A stretch of 64,000 bases of DNA from Moritella sp. 24 (GCF_018219155.1 NZ_CP056123.1:4163505-4227504), one strand, 5' to 3'. Counted from the stretch's first letter, positions 42,891-53,793 are shown. The notes: generated by a model from the sequence alone, not told the origin. Translations and numbers: made by a program.

Positions 42891-43304
42891 TTAAGGTCTA
42901 AACACGACTTTCACTGAACCATCAACATCAGCTTCATCAATATAACCAATCGCAGCCCTATTCGCCGCTACTTGGTTTTTAATTAATGATGCTGAACCTA
43001 ATGTTTTAGGTGGCTTGCCTTTACCAGTAAAAACAAGACGCGACCAATATGCTTGTAATTGAGACTCTGTCTTACCAGTTACTGCAGCATGAAAGGCTTG
43101 GCGTTCTGCACTGCCATTTGCACGTTCTAATACACTGACTTTTTCACCATTCGGTAATTTTTTAGATTTACCTAAATACAGTTTTGCAACCTGAGATTTA
43201 GATAGTGCATCAGGTCCATCTGGATTAACAACAACAACGAATCCTGCTTGCGCAACACCAGAAAATAACGCTGTAGTTAATACGATTTTAGCTAATAATT
43301 TCAC
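42891..43304 (-). CDS. Small PstS-like periplasmic protein, copy 2
   Basis: 137 residues, closely similar to copy 1: signal peptide ALFSGVAQA, then VVVNPDGPDALSKSQVAKLY, YWSRLVFTGKGKPPKT and a VAANRAAIGYIDEADVD end. It follows porin copy 2 by 11 bp. Periplasmic; the ligand is unknown, phosphate by family name only. Confidence 0.75.
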   Translation of the reverse strand: MKLLAKIVLTTALFSGVAQAGFVVVVNPDGPDALSKSQVAKLYLGKSKKLPNGEKVSVLERANGSAERQAFHAAVTGKTESQLQAYWSRLVFTGKGKPPKTLGSASLIKNQVAANRAAIGYIDEADVDGSVKVVFRP

Positions 43305-43315
43305 TTTTACTTTCC

Positions 43316-44500
43316 TTAAAATACAGCGTCAAAAGATATTGTGTAAACAACGGTGTCATCAAATTCTTGTGTATTCTCATACGTACTAGGATCAATATTT
43401 GATGTTAAAGCACCTGTAGTACCATCGAAATCACCCGCATAAGTCACGTCTAATTTAAGCGCCAAGTTATGATTAATATCATAACGTGTACCTACACTAT
43501 AAGTTGTACGTTGCCAATTAAGTAAAGCCATGTCTGGAGCACTACCAGCACGCATCTCATCATCCGTTGTTTTTAAATAAGAATAACTAACATAAGGAGT
43601 AAACGCTTCAACACGATAGCCTAAGGTAATGTAAGCAGATTCAGTATCCGCATATGCACCTTCAACTTTTGAAACTGTGTATTCTGAAATCGCAAGGAAT
43701 GAGCCGTTATCGTAACTTACACCACCACCAAAGAACTGCCCTTTCTCATTTTCAAATGCACCAAGTGCTGGTAAACCCGTATGAACTGAGCTTAAATCAG
43801 TTTGGAAATAAGTACCACGGAATACCCAATCTTCGTAACTTAACGTCGCAGATACACCTGTGATATCTTTAAAGTCGACATCCTTTCCTACAGAGTTGTC
43901 TTCGCCTGATGAGCTGTCATTACCATAGCTTGCTTGAAGCGCCAGTGTTGCATCACCCAAATCATGCTGATAAGTCACATCAACACCGTTAAATGATGTG
44001 ATTGGTGCAATCGTATAAACGTCTGCAGGCGGTGTTGCCCAAGGTTGTGCATAGCCTACTTCTAAAAAGTCAGAGTACATGTACAGCGGTAGACGTAAAC
44101 GACCTACGCGCGCAACAAAACCATTATCAAAATCATGACTTAAAAAAGCCCATTCCATTTCTGGCGTCCAACCGTCTGAACCACGACCTACAATTTGAGC
44201 AACCACTTGAGTTTGATCTGTGATCGCAAACGTACCTTGTAAACCAAGTTTACTGCCATCACCAAAGTTGGGATTCTTAGTCGCATTATCAAAACCAGCA
44301 TCATTATTCGCGACAACCATTTTACCGGTAAAGAAACCATTAATTGTCATGCGATCAGCTAACGTATCATATGCACTTTGCTCTTGTAACATAGCAAGCT
44401 CTTGTTCAACTTGCGCTAGGCGCTCTGCATCCGTTGCTGCATGAGCAAATTGCGTTGCACAAACTACAGCAAGTGGTAACAACGTAAATACTTTTTTCAT
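43316..44500 (-). CDS. Outer-membrane porin, copy 2
   Basis: 394 residues, closely related to copy 1 (MTINGFFTGKMVVANNDAGF, RVGRLRLPLYMYSDFLEVGY, final YTISFDAVF). Signal peptide ending QFAHAA, then the same short coiled coil. The duplication is probably recent because long blocks remain identical; loop regions differ, which may change selectivity. Confidence 0.85.
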   Translation of the reverse strand: MKKVFTLLPLAVVCATQFAHAATDAERLAQVEQELAMLQEQSAYDTLADRMTINGFFTGKMVVANNDAGFDNATKNPNFGDGSKLGLQGTFAITDQTQVVAQIVGRGSDGWTPEMEWAFLSHDFDNGFVARVGRLRLPLYMYSDFLEVGYAQPWATPPADVYTIAPITSFNGVDVTYQHDLGDATLALQASYGNDSSSGEDNSVGKDVDFKDITGVSATLSYEDWVFRGTYFQTDLSSVHTGLPALGAFENEKGQFFGGGVSYDNGSFLAISEYTVSKVEGAYADTESAYITLGYRVEAFTPYVSYSYLKTTDDEMRAGSAPDMALLNWQRTTYSVGTRYDINHNLALKLDVTYAGDFDGTTGALTSNIDPSTYENTQEFDDTVVYTISFDAVF

Positions 44501-44872
44501 CCATCTATCCTAGGTATTTAATTAATACGAATGCCCTGCTTATCGCTTATGTATAAAAATACATAAATATGAGTAAAGCCATTCCAAACAATAACTTATA
44601 CTAACACACCAAGGATAATTAAACGAAATGACACAGGCTTACAAAATTGCCGAGTAATCACACTAAAATCATTTTATACGGCTATAAAGCAAACAAGTGA
44701 GGAACAGCAATACCGTGAGAATAGGCATAAGAGATTAACCAAAAATAAATGATTTTTAATTCTAGTGTGACAGGAAAAATATTTAAATGAGGGAAATGAT
44801 GATATGGGAAGTAAATAAGAGCCGACAACAAAAATCATGACTCATATTTATAACCTAATTTGTGTTCAATAA
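44501..44872. other. Intergenic between porin cassettes 2 and 3
   Basis: 372 bp; presumably carries the cassette 2 promoter. No gene or strong terminator found. Confidence 0.4.
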
Positions 44873-45286
44873 CTAAGGTCGATAAGCAACCTTCACGCGG
44901 TCATCCACTAGGGACTCGTCAATATAAGCAATCGCATTCGATTTACTCGCGACTAACGATAATATCAACTCAGGCGTCCTCACTGTATGAGGTGGTTTAC
45001 CTTTACCGGTAAAGATCAATCGAGACCAATATGCCTGTAATTGTGCCGCACTTTTATGCGTCACTTTAGCGTGGAATTCAGTTCTAATAGCATCACCATC
45101 CGTCATCTCGATGATGTATGCCTTACCCAACTCTGGAAGATACTTACTCTTACCTAAGTACAATTTCTTAACTTGAGACTGTGATAAATGATCAGGTCCA
45201 AGCGGATTCACAATAACAACAACATCTGCCTTTACCGTCCAAGAAAATAACAACAGTAAAAAGACACTTTTTAACAGCGGTTTCAT
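44873..45286 (-). CDS. Small PstS-like periplasmic protein, copy 3
   Basis: 137 residues, more diverged than copies 1 and 2 but with the same blocks: VVIVNPLGPDHLSQSQVKKLY, FHAKVTHKSAAQLQAYWSRL and FTGKGKPPHT. Signal peptide LFSWTVKA. It follows porin copy 3 by 10 bp, in an apparent operon with the chemotaxis receptor. Confidence 0.75.
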   Translation of the reverse strand: MKPLLKSVFLLLLFSWTVKADVVVIVNPLGPDHLSQSQVKKLYLGKSKYLPELGKAYIIEMTDGDAIRTEFHAKVTHKSAAQLQAYWSRLIFTGKGKPPHTVRTPELILSLVASKSNAIAYIDESLVDDRVKVAYRP

Positions 45287-45296
45287 AATTCTCTCC

Positions 45297-46616
45297 CTAA
45301 AACACCATGTTTAACGATGCGGTATAAACCATGGTATCGTCTTCGATTACGTTGGATGCTCCAGTATAAGCATTATCAAGACTCGTAACGATATTACCGC
45401 TTAAGCCACCTGTCGCGCCTGAATCACCAAAGTCGCCAGAGTAAGTAAGATCAAACTTTAGCGCCATATTGGCATTAATATCATAACGAAGGCCTGCGCT
45501 ATAAGTTGATCGCTGAGCATCAAATGCAATTTGATTAACAAGGTTTAATGCACGTTCATCATCATCCGTCGTTTCCATCATTGCATACGTAACATATGGC
45601 GTAATTCGACCAAATCGATAGGCCGCAGAAATATACGCCGAATTAACATCCTGCCAATTTCCTTCTGCACTCGTTGCAACATCTGGACCTCCGCCATCCA
45701 CTTCAGATTTAGTCCATTCTGCAACAACAAGTAAATCACCATCATCATAGCTAGCGCCAAGTCCAATAAAGCGCGCATCAGAGTCATTAAAGTCCACTAA
45801 TGGAATACCTGTACCAGGCACATGTGCTTGCTCTGAGTTTAATGTTGTCATGACATAACTCGCACGAACACTGAAGCTGTTGTAACTGAAAGTACTTGCT
45901 AGACCTATCACATCATCATATTCAACATCAGTACCAAAATCCGTTTCTTCGTTCGGATCAGACCCTACACCTGTGTATGCCTGAAATTGCCATTCTGCTT
46001 CATCAAATAAAACCGTATAGACAAAATCAACACCTTCGTACGAACTAACAGGCACGACAGCATAAACTTCTTCAGGTGGGCGTAACCAAGGCTGAGCAAA
46101 GTTAATCTCTAAATAATCAGAGTACATGTATAAAGGCACGCGTAAACGCCCTGCACGTACTGTTAAATCATTATCGAATGTATGACTGATAAAAGCCCAT
46201 TCCATCTCTGGACGCCAGTGCTGCTCCGCGCGTGAAACAAGTTGTGCTACAAGAAATGTGCTGTCTGTAACTTCAAATGAGGCTTGTAAGCCCACTTTCG
46301 TTTCAGGCACATAATCAAGGGTTTTATCATATCCAGCATAGCCAGAATCGTTCGACGCCATTCCTGCACTTAAAGTGAAAAAACCATTAACCGTTACATT
46401 ATTCATACGGTTACTTTCAGCTTGCTGCTCTTCAAGTACAGCAACTTGTTCTTCAAGTAATTGCACACGGCGAGACTCTTCAGCTAAAGCATAATTAGAG
46501 AATAACGCGGCAGAAATACAGGCTGCTAACGATAGTTTGGTGGTGGGGGTTGATGAAAGGGTTGATCTAATACTTGATACAAAATTTGATCCATCAATAG
46601 CAATTTGCTTGCTCAT
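45297..46616 (-). CDS. Outer-membrane porin, copy 3 (diverged)
   Basis: 439 residues from the ATG at 46616 (AAGGAGAG upstream; an earlier in-frame start lacks a ribosome site). It has an unusually long N-terminus before the signal-like segment LSLAACISAALFSNYALA, then the coiled coil and porin strands (VRAGRLRVPLYMYSDYLEIN) and a final YTASLNMVF. It starts 51 bp after the chemotaxis receptor gene, linking pore, binding protein and receptor. Confidence 0.85.
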   Translation of the reverse strand: MSKQIAIDGSNFVSSIRSTLSSTPTTKLSLAACISAALFSNYALAEESRRVQLLEEQVAVLEEQQAESNRMNNVTVNGFFTLSAGMASNDSGYAGYDKTLDYVPETKVGLQASFEVTDSTFLVAQLVSRAEQHWRPEMEWAFISHTFDNDLTVRAGRLRVPLYMYSDYLEINFAQPWLRPPEEVYAVVPVSSYEGVDFVYTVLFDEAEWQFQAYTGVGSDPNEETDFGTDVEYDDVIGLASTFSYNSFSVRASYVMTTLNSEQAHVPGTGIPLVDFNDSDARFIGLGASYDDGDLLVVAEWTKSEVDGGGPDVATSAEGNWQDVNSAYISAAYRFGRITPYVTYAMMETTDDDERALNLVNQIAFDAQRSTYSAGLRYDINANMALKFDLTYSGDFGDSGATGGLSGNIVTSLDNAYTGASNVIEDDTMVYTASLNMVF

Positions 46617-46667
46617 AAAATTTCTCTCCTTAGAAATTTCGTGTAGCAAGCAAATTGTCGTTACTTA

Positions 46668-48287
46668 CTACACACTAAATTGATTTGTTGCTTGTCTTAA
46701 TTGTTGTGTAGCAACTTCAATCGCTTGTGTGATCTCATCAAGTACGACGGTATCTTGAGATACTTGTGTTGCTATCGAGTGAGTTTCATCGATATAACCA
46801 TGTATCAACTTCGTTGTTTGCGCTTGTTCTTCCGTAGCAGATGCAATTTGCTCATTCACTACGTTAATCGCTTCAACTTTACCTGAAATACTTGTTAAAG
46901 AATCACCCGCACTCGATGATTGCTCTACGCCCATATCCGCTTTACTCATCCCACGTTGCATCGCTTCCACAGCACCTCGTGAAGCACGTTGCAATTCTTC
47001 CAACACTTGTTGAATTTCTTGAGTTGAGTCTTGTGTGCGAGATGCTAAAGTCCGTACTTCGTCGGCAACTACAGCAAAACCTCGTCCTTGTTCGCCCGCA
47101 CGCGCCGCTTCAATGGCTGCATTTAATGCTAACAGATTGGTCTGATCCGCGATACCACGGATGGTGTCTAGGATGACACCTACATTGCTAGTATGAGAGT
47201 CTAATTCATCGATAACTTTTGATGCTGTTTTTACCTCTGCAGCCAGTTCGTGTATGGCTTCAATCGTCTTCTCGACAACCACTGTTCCAGTCTCTGCTTC
47301 TCGGTTTGCACTGCTCGCTTCTGCTGAAGCATTAGATGCATAATCAGCAATATGTCTGACCGTCTCAAACATCTCATTCATTGAGCGAGAAACTTGATCT
47401 ATCGATTGGCTTTGCTCTTGGATTCGTGATTTAGATGTGCAGCTTGATGTCGCTAATTGTGTCGATACTTGCGATAACGAGTCGATTGAATTAATCGTTT
47501 CGGTGATGCTGCCATGTAATTTATTTAAGAACTGATTAAACCAATGAACAAGGTCACCGACTTCATCGTTATTTGCATAGTCAATGCGAACGGTCAGATC
47601 ACCATCACCTTGCGCGATCTCTTTTAATGAATCAGAGACTTTACGAATACTGCCAGTGATAGATACCGTTAACCAATAGCAAACCGCTAGCACTAAAATA
47701 ATCACGCCAACACCTAACATAACGCCTTTATTACGACTTTGATCAGAGCGCTCTAATGACGTATCAATCAAGGCTGTAAAATCTGTTTGGCTATCTTGTT
47801 TAAATTTACCCAGCGCGGCCAATAACTTTTCTAATTTAACACTATTTTTCTCGGCTAACGCAGCTAAATTATCCATAGAAATAGTCCCATTAATCAGACC
47901 ATTAGCTAGGTATTTAGCTGAGTTGTAATATTCTTTAGCTTCCGCTTTGATTAAGAGTAACTCATTACGTTTTTCAGGATGAATTGAATTAATTAAATCT
48001 AATTGAGTAATCAGATCTGCATAAACATCATCTGCACTTAACAGCATATCTTCATCACCAATCGTCACCGATGTTTCGATCGCCTGTGTTAACTCTGCGA
48101 TTTTACTGTTACTGATCGTCGCTGCTTCAAGTACTGGATAATAAATAGCAGACAGTTTTGACAAGCTATCTTTGTTTTCTTTTACGACAAGAATGTTCGC
48201 AAAAAGAAACGTTAAAAAGCTCACGACAACAACCGCCGAAAGAATACCGATCTTATGCTTGATTTTTAGTTGGGTTGATAATCCCAT
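46668..48287 (-). CDS. Methyl-accepting chemotaxis protein
   Basis: 539 residues. First membrane span about 11-31 ([21 protein letters not shown]), periplasmic four-helix-bundle sensor about 32-190, second span ([21 protein letters not shown]), HAMP, then the signalling domain with the hairpin tip [20 protein letters not shown] and [21 protein letters not shown]. It likely signals to CheA. Leading the third porin-PstS cassette suggests it senses the same solute, perhaps via the small binding protein (inference). Confidence 0.9.
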   Translation of the reverse strand: MGLSTQLKIKHKIGILSAVVVVSFLTFLFANILVVKENKDSLSKLSAIYYPVLEAATISNSKIAELTQAIETSVTIGDEDMLLSADDVYADLITQLDLINSIHPEKRNELLLIKAEAKEYYNSAKYLANGLINGTISMDNLAALAEKNSVKLEKLLAALGKFKQDSQTDFTALIDTSLERSDQSRNKGVMLGVGVIILVLAVCYWLTVSITGSIRKVSDSLKEIAQGDGDLTVRIDYANNDEVGDLVHWFNQFLNKLHGSITETINSIDSLSQVSTQLATSSCTSKSRIQEQSQSIDQVSRSMNEMFETVRHIADYASNASAEASSANREAETGTVVVEKTIEAIHELAAEVKTASKVIDELDSHTSNVGVILDTIRGIADQTNLLALNAAIEAARAGEQGRGFAVVADEVRTLASRTQDSTQEIQQVLEELQRASRGAVEAMQRGMSKADMGVEQSSSAGDSLTSISGKVEAINVVNEQIASATEEQAQTTKLIHGYIDETHSIATQVSQDTVVLDEITQAIEVATQQLRQATNQFSV

Positions 48288-48609
48288 TTAATACCTCTAT
48301 AGCGTTTACAAGTTAGTTTGATGATGTCATATACAATATCAATTACGTCCCTTTGATCTAACTTATAGATCGGGCAATATCCTTAAAATCTCTAATACCT
48401 TATCGACCTTAAAACAAAAATCATGACTACTTTGTGTATATTAATTTTATTAAATCGTTAGCATTAGAATATCTATACTACCTCAATAGATTGACCCAAA
48501 CGAGAGACATTAATTAATAAGTAACCACTCCCTTACAATTCATACAAAAAAAAAGCTTATTATATAAATCATAATAAGCTTTATCATTTTTTGAATTTAA
48601 ATCAATACG
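48288..48609. other. Intergenic between chemotaxis receptor and dusA
   Basis: 322 bp containing the receptor promoter and the dusA terminator; no gene. Confidence 0.4.
48553..48583 (-). terminator. Terminator of dusA
   Basis: AAAGCTTATTAT / ATAATAAGCTTT, 12-bp stem, 7-nt loop, long T run on the minus strand. Confidence 0.8.
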
Positions 48610-49602
48610 TTAACATTGAGGCACTAATAACAGCGCCGCTTCAACAACTTCAACGCCTGCGCCTTTCTTATGCCCTTGCTCACTTAAGTGACGTTTCCAT
48701 GCACGTGCACCCGGTTGACCAAGGAATAGACCCAGCATGTGGCGGTAAATATGCGTTAAACTGCCACCGTTACGGATATGATTTTCAATATACGGTAACA
48801 TCATCAGCGCATAATCATGGCGACTATGTATTGATTTCTCACCACCGTAAACTTGCTCATCAATTTGACTCAGTAAATAAGGGTTATGATAAGCTTCACG
48901 TCCCATCATCACGCCATCAACATGAGTTAGATGCAATTGCGTCTCTTCTAGCGTTTTAACACCACCGTTAATCGCAATAAACAATTCTGGATACGCTTTT
49001 TTAATATCATAAACACGTTGATAGTTAAGCTCAGGGATCTCGCGATTCTCCTTTGGACTTAAACCACTTAACCATGCTTTACGCGCATGTAAGGTAAAGT
49101 CATTACAACCTGTTGCTGCAACTGTTTCGATGAACTCCTGTAAAAACTCATACGAGTCTTGCTCATCAATGCCAATACGGGTTTTAACTGTCACCGGAAT
49201 ATCGACAACATCTTGCATCGCTTTCACACAATCAGCCACCAGCGTCGGTTCAGCCATTAAACAAGCACCAAATTTACCGCTTTGTACGCGGTCTGATGGG
49301 CAACCAACGTTAAGGTTAATTTCATCATAGCCACGCTCTTGCGCTAACTTAGCACTCTTCGCAAGATCGAGTGGATTACTACCACCTAGCTGCAAAGAAA
49401 CGGGATGCTCTTCTTCATTGTAAGCAAGGTAGTCACCTCGACCATGAATGATCGCACCAGTTGTCACCATCTCGGTATACAACAAGGTGTTTTTGCTTAA
49501 TAAACGATGGAAGTAACGGCAATGACGATCTGTCCAATCCAACATTGGGGCAATCGAAAAACGCCCAGGGGCATGAACACTGGTGGTAACTGGCTTAGTC
49601 AT
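48610..49602 (-). CDS. dusA: tRNA-dihydrouridine synthase A
   Basis: 330 residues. FMN barrel with [21 protein letters not shown] at the start, the catalytic Cys in [12 protein letters not shown], and [20 protein letters not shown], the DusA-specific block. Reduces U20/U20a in tRNA D-loops. Monocistronic, with its own terminator. Confidence 0.95.
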   Translation of the reverse strand: MTKPVTTSVHAPGRFSIAPMLDWTDRHCRYFHRLLSKNTLLYTEMVTTGAIIHGRGDYLAYNEEEHPVSLQLGGSNPLDLAKSAKLAQERGYDEINLNVGCPSDRVQSGKFGACLMAEPTLVADCVKAMQDVVDIPVTVKTRIGIDEQDSYEFLQEFIETVAATGCNDFTLHARKAWLSGLSPKENREIPELNYQRVYDIKKAYPELFIAINGGVKTLEETQLHLTHVDGVMMGREAYHNPYLLSQIDEQVYGGEKSIHSRHDYALMMLPYIENHIRNGGSLTHIYRHMLGLFLGQPGARAWKRHLSEQGHKKGAGVEVVEAALLLVPQC

Positions 49603-49827
49603 TGCTTGAATATCTCTTATCTGGATGCGCTGTTGCGCTAAATGTCGTTAGCTTGCTTTTAAATTCGTGCAGAAGTGTGGTTACAACGACGAAAAACAAG
49701 GTGGCGATCATACACGTTGAGCGCTGTACTTTCAAAAATAAAGATCTTGAGGTCATCGAGCAATGACGACCAAGTAAAAAAGCAATCCCAGTAAGGGAGC
49801 AAGAAATAATGAATTAAAGGCTATACA

Positions 49828-50739
49828 TCACTCATTTTTAGCCTGCAACGCATGGCCATAAATATCCACGATAAAGTCCAGAAACGCTTTAACCTTAGGT
49901 ATTTTGGCACGATGCCTCGGATACAAAGCGTATATATCAACAGCCTCCATCCCCCAGTCAGGAAGGATATTAACTAGCTGTCCAGTCGCGATCTCTTCAC
50001 GACTCATATAATCAGGTAACACCGCAATGCCTAAACCATCAAGAAGAGATTGCTTAAGAATGGCAAAGTCATCCACTAATAATCGCGGTTTACAATTTAC
50101 AGTAAAGCGCTCTCCTGCTGTCGACACTAAATGTAATTTTGGATCGTTGTTAGTTGGGTTCATCACCAATAATTGATGATCTAATAATTCAGCTATCGTT
50201 TGTGGCTTTCCATACTTTTCAAGATAGGCCGCACTCGCAAATAACTGTCGAGCCGCAGAACCCAGTTTCTTTGCTATCAATGTTGAGTCTTCCAATTGAC
50301 CAATACGGATCACAACATCAAAGCCCTCTTCGATAAAATCAACGCGTCGGTTCACTAAGTTAAGCTGTACATTTAGCTCTGGGTATTGATGCATAAAAGT
50401 CGCGAGGGCCGGTCGCAATATCTGTTGCCCAGACGAGATTGAAGCACCGATTTTCAATTCACCTTTATAGCTATCCATTAATTCAGATACACATGCGGTC
50501 GCTAAATCTAATTCTTCATGAACACGCTTACAGTGTACTAAGTAACGACAACCCGCTTCAGTTAAATGTTGTGACCGCGTTGAGCGCTCTAGCAAGGTTA
50601 TATTCAACTGTTGCTCTAAACGCGAGACTTTGCGACTTACATTCGCTTTGGGTATACCAAGTCGCTCCGCTGCAAGGGTAAAACTTCCCGTTTCCACTAC
50701 TGCTAAAAAAACCATCATGTCATTTAAATCATGTTCCAT
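49828..50739 (-). CDS. LysR-type transcriptional regulator
   Basis: 303 residues. N-terminal winged helix (FLAVVETGSFTLAAERLGIPKANVSRKVSRLEQQL) and a LysR effector domain. Divergent from the pirin operon with a 138-bp gap, so it probably controls it; the inducer is unknown. Of the AaeR/DsdC-like 'LysR group 8' style. Confidence 0.9.
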   Translation of the reverse strand: MEHDLNDMMVFLAVVETGSFTLAAERLGIPKANVSRKVSRLEQQLNITLLERSTRSQHLTEAGCRYLVHCKRVHEELDLATACVSELMDSYKGELKIGASISSGQQILRPALATFMHQYPELNVQLNLVNRRVDFIEEGFDVVIRIGQLEDSTLIAKKLGSAARQLFASAAYLEKYGKPQTIAELLDHQLLVMNPTNNDPKLHLVSTAGERFTVNCKPRLLVDDFAILKQSLLDGLGIAVLPDYMSREEIATGQLVNILPDWGMEAVDIYALYPRHRAKIPKVKAFLDFIVDIYGHALQAKNE

Positions 50740-50877
50740 AATATCAACGCCCCATCCATTGTTGTTGTATATGAAATTATCATATCAATTAAAGCCCATT
50801 TATCAAACAAGCTCTACATCCTATTATTACTACCAACAAAGCGAATACAACTCACAACGCAACTGCTGGAGAAGAAT

Positions 50878-51561
50878 ATGCAAATACTAAGTAAAAAATC
50901 ATTACCGTTAGGCGGCTTTGCTGGTTTAACTGAACGTCGATTAATCACAGACCGACGTGTATTTGGTAGTCATAAAGCAGCAAACACATTCAATGGATTA
51001 GGTAACTTTGTTTATCTCGCTGATGCGCAATTTAATCCGCGTGGTCAAACCCACATGCACCCACATAAAGAAATTGATGTTATCTCAATCATGATGAACG
51101 GCCGCATTAGCCACGAAGGTTCATTAGAGCACGGGCAAAGCTTAAACGCTGGTGAAGCACAAGTGCAGCGTGCCGGTGGTGAAGGCTTCACACATAACGA
51201 AGTTAATCCAGATAATAACAAAAACCGCATGCTGCAATTATGGGTACTACCAGACGAATCAGGTCAACCTGCTGGATATAAGCATTACAGTATAAAAGCG
51301 AACGGAAGCACGCGTATCTACGGCGGAAAGAAAAACCAATCAGCAACTTTCGACAGTAAAACATACATCGATATTGTGCGCTTAGCGGCAGGTGACAGTA
51401 TTACATTTGATAATGAAACATTAGCCTATGTCAGCCACGGAGCTGCTGAATTTACAGATGAAAACAGTACCTTTGCAGCCGAAGATGGCGATTTGATCCG
51501 CAGTTATAAAACAGAGATCACCACAACAAGTAATGCCGAAATTGTTGTCGTCAGTAAATAG
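50878..51561 (+). CDS. Pirin family protein
   Basis: 227 residues from the ATG at 50878 (GGAGAAG upstream). Two cupin halves; N-terminal metal ligands in HMHPHKEIDVIS and HEG, with the typical GEAQVQRAGGEGFTHNE. Such YhhW-like pirins bind iron or show quercetinase activity (family knowledge). First gene of a short operon with an isochorismatase-like hydrolase. Confidence 0.9.
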   Translation: MQILSKKSLPLGGFAGLTERRLITDRRVFGSHKAANTFNGLGNFVYLADAQFNPRGQTHMHPHKEIDVISIMMNGRISHEGSLEHGQSLNAGEAQVQRAGGEGFTHNEVNPDNNKNRMLQLWVLPDESGQPAGYKHYSIKANGSTRIYGGKKNQSATFDSKTYIDIVRLAAGDSITFDNETLAYVSHGAAEFTDENSTFAAEDGDLIRSYKTEITTTSNAEIVVVSK

Positions 51562-51616
51562 CAGGTACAACAACACTCATACCAACAAATTAAAACCACA
51601 GTAAATGGAGATTACG

Positions 51617-52243
51617 ATGAATAAATTTGCAGAAACATTAACGATTGATAATGCTGTACTCGCAATGATAGACCACCAAACAGGGCTGCTGGTGAGCTGT
51701 CGAGACCAAGACCCACACTTGATGACGGAAAACATTAAAGGCTTGTGTGCGATGGCCAAAACAGTAGGGATGCCTACAGTCACGACAGCAAGTATGCCCG
51801 ACGGCCCCAACGGACCTATAATGCCTGAGATCACTGATATTTTAGGGCATGACATAATAGAACGTGCAGGTGAAATTAATGCTTGGAAAAGCCCTGCGTT
51901 TAAACAAGCTATCGAAGCAACAGGCCGTAAAAAAATCATCATGGCAGGTATTGTGACCGATGTGTGTTTAATGTTCCCCGCTATCTCTGCCGTAGCCGAA
52001 GGGTATGACGTATACGCGGTTGTTGATGCCTCTGGTACATGGAACAAATCCGTAGCCGACGCATCGATTCACCGCATGACTCAAGCAGGTGTAAAGGTAG
52101 CAACATGGGCATCGGTTCTAGCTGAGGTGATGGATGACTGGCGTAGTGAGAAAGGCATGGAATTAGGTGGCATTTTAGGTCAGCACACCACATATCGCTG
52201 GGTATACAACAGCTTTTTACAAGCAAACCAACCTCAGGGTTAA
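51617..52243 (+). CDS. Isochorismatase-like cysteine hydrolase (YcaC type)
   Basis: 208 residues from the ATG at 51617 (GGAG upstream). The catalytic triad is visible: Asp in AMIDHQTGLL, Lys in NAWKSP and Cys in GIVTDVCLMF, with a conserved cis-peptide region before the Cys. The substrate is unknown in this family. Lies 55 bp after pirin and before a small membrane protein gene. Confidence 0.9.
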   Translation: MNKFAETLTIDNAVLAMIDHQTGLLVSCRDQDPHLMTENIKGLCAMAKTVGMPTVTTASMPDGPNGPIMPEITDILGHDIIERAGEINAWKSPAFKQAIEATGRKKIIMAGIVTDVCLMFPAISAVAEGYDVYAVVDASGTWNKSVADASIHRMTQAGVKVATWASVLAEVMDDWRSEKGMELGGILGQHTTYRWVYNSFLQANQPQG

Positions 52244-52259
52244 TCACCATTAATTATGT

Positions 52260-52295
52260 GAGCACCGATTGAGCCAGATATTGAATACGGTGCTC
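52260..52295 (+). repeat. Inverted repeat after the isochorismatase-like gene
   Basis: GAGCACCG / CGGTGCTC arms with a 20-nt loop and no T run. Possibly an attenuating or stabilising hairpin before the small membrane protein gene. Confidence 0.4.
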
Positions 52296-52323
52296 AACTT
52301 ATTATCACTATAAGGAACATAAA

Positions 52324-52530
52324 ATGAGCGTACCGAGCAAACATCTAATCGCATGCATCAACTATATTACCCTCGTCCCCTTGGTATATTTTATTCCTGA
52401 ATGGGTAAACCCTTATTTACCCGCGAATAAACTGTTACAGGTAGCCATTGATGTCGCCATTATTGTTCCTATCATTACTTATATTGTTATGCCAATGACG
52501 ATGAAACGATTACACAAACTCAGTAACTAA
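52324..52530 (+). CDS. Small two-span membrane protein
   Basis: 68 residues. Two hydrophobic stretches (about 9-25 and 38-55) separated by PEWVNPYLPANK, and a basic end. AAGGAAC precedes the ATG. The type is common in pirin/hydrolase operons; no family is assigned. Confidence 0.7.
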   Translation: MSVPSKHLIACINYITLVPLVYFIPEWVNPYLPANKLLQVAIDVAIIVPIITYIVMPMTMKRLHKLSN

Positions 52531-52800
52531 TTGAATGACGGCTAATTTATTTGTCGTATCCCCCTTAAGTGCTAACTTACATATAATTAACATAACGTTA
52601 CAACATCATAACGAGAGATAATCGCCTATTAATAAACAACACAACTATAAAATTATCATCGCTCATTTATCAATACACAGCTCAATCCAATAAAACACAT
52701 CAATAACCACTATAAAATGTGCCTGCTTGCCTATTTTTAACGTAATGTGATGAGAAAAGCGCTTCTAATGTGTTAGCATTATCCTTTCTCAGCTATTTGA

Positions 52801-53250
52801 ATGATCCCTATGACAGATTCAGCGAACAATTTACTTTACAGAGCACAACAGCTTTGTATTACCCGTGCGGTTCGCTTCACCCCAATTAGGCAGCAGATTT
52901 TTCTCTTAATGGCACAGCACAACGCCATGATCAGCGCTTACGATCTACTTGCTCAGCTACAACTGCTAGAGCCAAACGCAAAACCCCCTACTGTTTATCG
53001 CGCCCTCGATTTTCTCCTCGAAGAAGGTTTTATCCATAAAATCGAATCAAGTAACGCGTTTATTTTATGCCCGCACTTTGGTGAAAAACACCCTTCACAA
53101 CTACTCTTGTGTAAGAGCTGTGGCGCGGTGATTGAATTGCATAACGCAGAAATAGAAGAGTTACTACAATCACTTGCCGATAAGCATGGTTTTGCAATTA
53201 CGACTAAGACTGTCGAAGCACACGGTATCTGTGCTGGTTGTCGCGAATAA
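52801..53250 (+). CDS. zur: Zinc uptake regulator Zur (Fur family)
   Basis: 149 residues; a start 9 bases later (MTDSANN) is also possible. Fur fold with winged helix (FTPIRQQIFLLMAQHNAMISAYDLL...PPTVYRALDFL) and metal site CPHFGEKH, then C-x2-C in LLCKSCGAV and C-x2-C in GICAGC, as in Zur. Represses zinc-uptake genes when zinc is high. Separated from CheX by 24 bp. Confidence 0.85.
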   Translation: MIPMTDSANNLLYRAQQLCITRAVRFTPIRQQIFLLMAQHNAMISAYDLLAQLQLLEPNAKPPTVYRALDFLLEEGFIHKIESSNAFILCPHFGEKHPSQLLLCKSCGAVIELHNAEIEELLQSLADKHGFAITTKTVEAHGICAGCRE

Positions 53251-53274
53251 CTTTAATTTCAGGAATAACTAACT

Positions 53275-53739
53275 ATGCGTGTTGAGTTTATCAATCCATT
53301 TATCGCGTCTTTACTAAATGTATTAAATACCATGGCACAAGTCGAATTAGCGCCAGGCAAACCAAGATTAAAAAAAGATGATAAAGCCAAAGGTGATATA
53401 TCAGGAATAATGGGGATGATGTCTACCCAAGCGAAGGGATCGTTTGCATTAACATTTGATGAACCATTAGCCTTAGCCATTATGCATAATATGTTAGGTG
53501 AAAAACCAGCCAAGATTGATGCTGAAGTCATTGATATGGTAGGTGAAATAACTAACATGGTAACCGGCGGTGCAAAGCGTATCTTAGCAGATAAAGGCTT
53601 TGATTTTGATATGTCGACACCTATTGTCGTATCAGGTAAAGGGCATACTGTGACGCATAAATCAGAAGGGCCTAAGTTATTACTCCCACTGACAAGCAAG
53701 TTCGGTAATGCGTGTATCGAAATATGTTTCGATAACTAA
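53275..53739 (+). CDS. cheX: CheX-like chemotaxis phosphatase
   Basis: 154 residues. The CheX/CheC phosphatase motif is VGEITNMVTGGAK, with its Glu and Asn, preceded by SFALTFDEPLALAIMHNMLGE. It would dephosphorylate CheY-P or a related receiver protein. Not in a chemotaxis operon here; a bidirectional terminator separates it from the peroxiredoxin gene. Confidence 0.85.
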   Translation: MRVEFINPFIASLLNVLNTMAQVELAPGKPRLKKDDKAKGDISGIMGMMSTQAKGSFALTFDEPLALAIMHNMLGEKPAKIDAEVIDMVGEITNMVTGGAKRILADKGFDFDMSTPIVVSGKGHTVTHKSEGPKLLLPLTSKFGNACIEICFDN

Positions 53740-53762
53740 TCAAATTATAAATACCAGATACT

Positions 53763-53793
53763 AAAAAGCCAATCTCAATGAGATTGGCTTTTT
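53763..53793. terminator. Bidirectional terminator between cheX and peroxiredoxin
   Basis: AAAAAGCCAATCT CAATG AGATTGGCTTTTT: long stem with T runs both ways. Confidence 0.85.
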
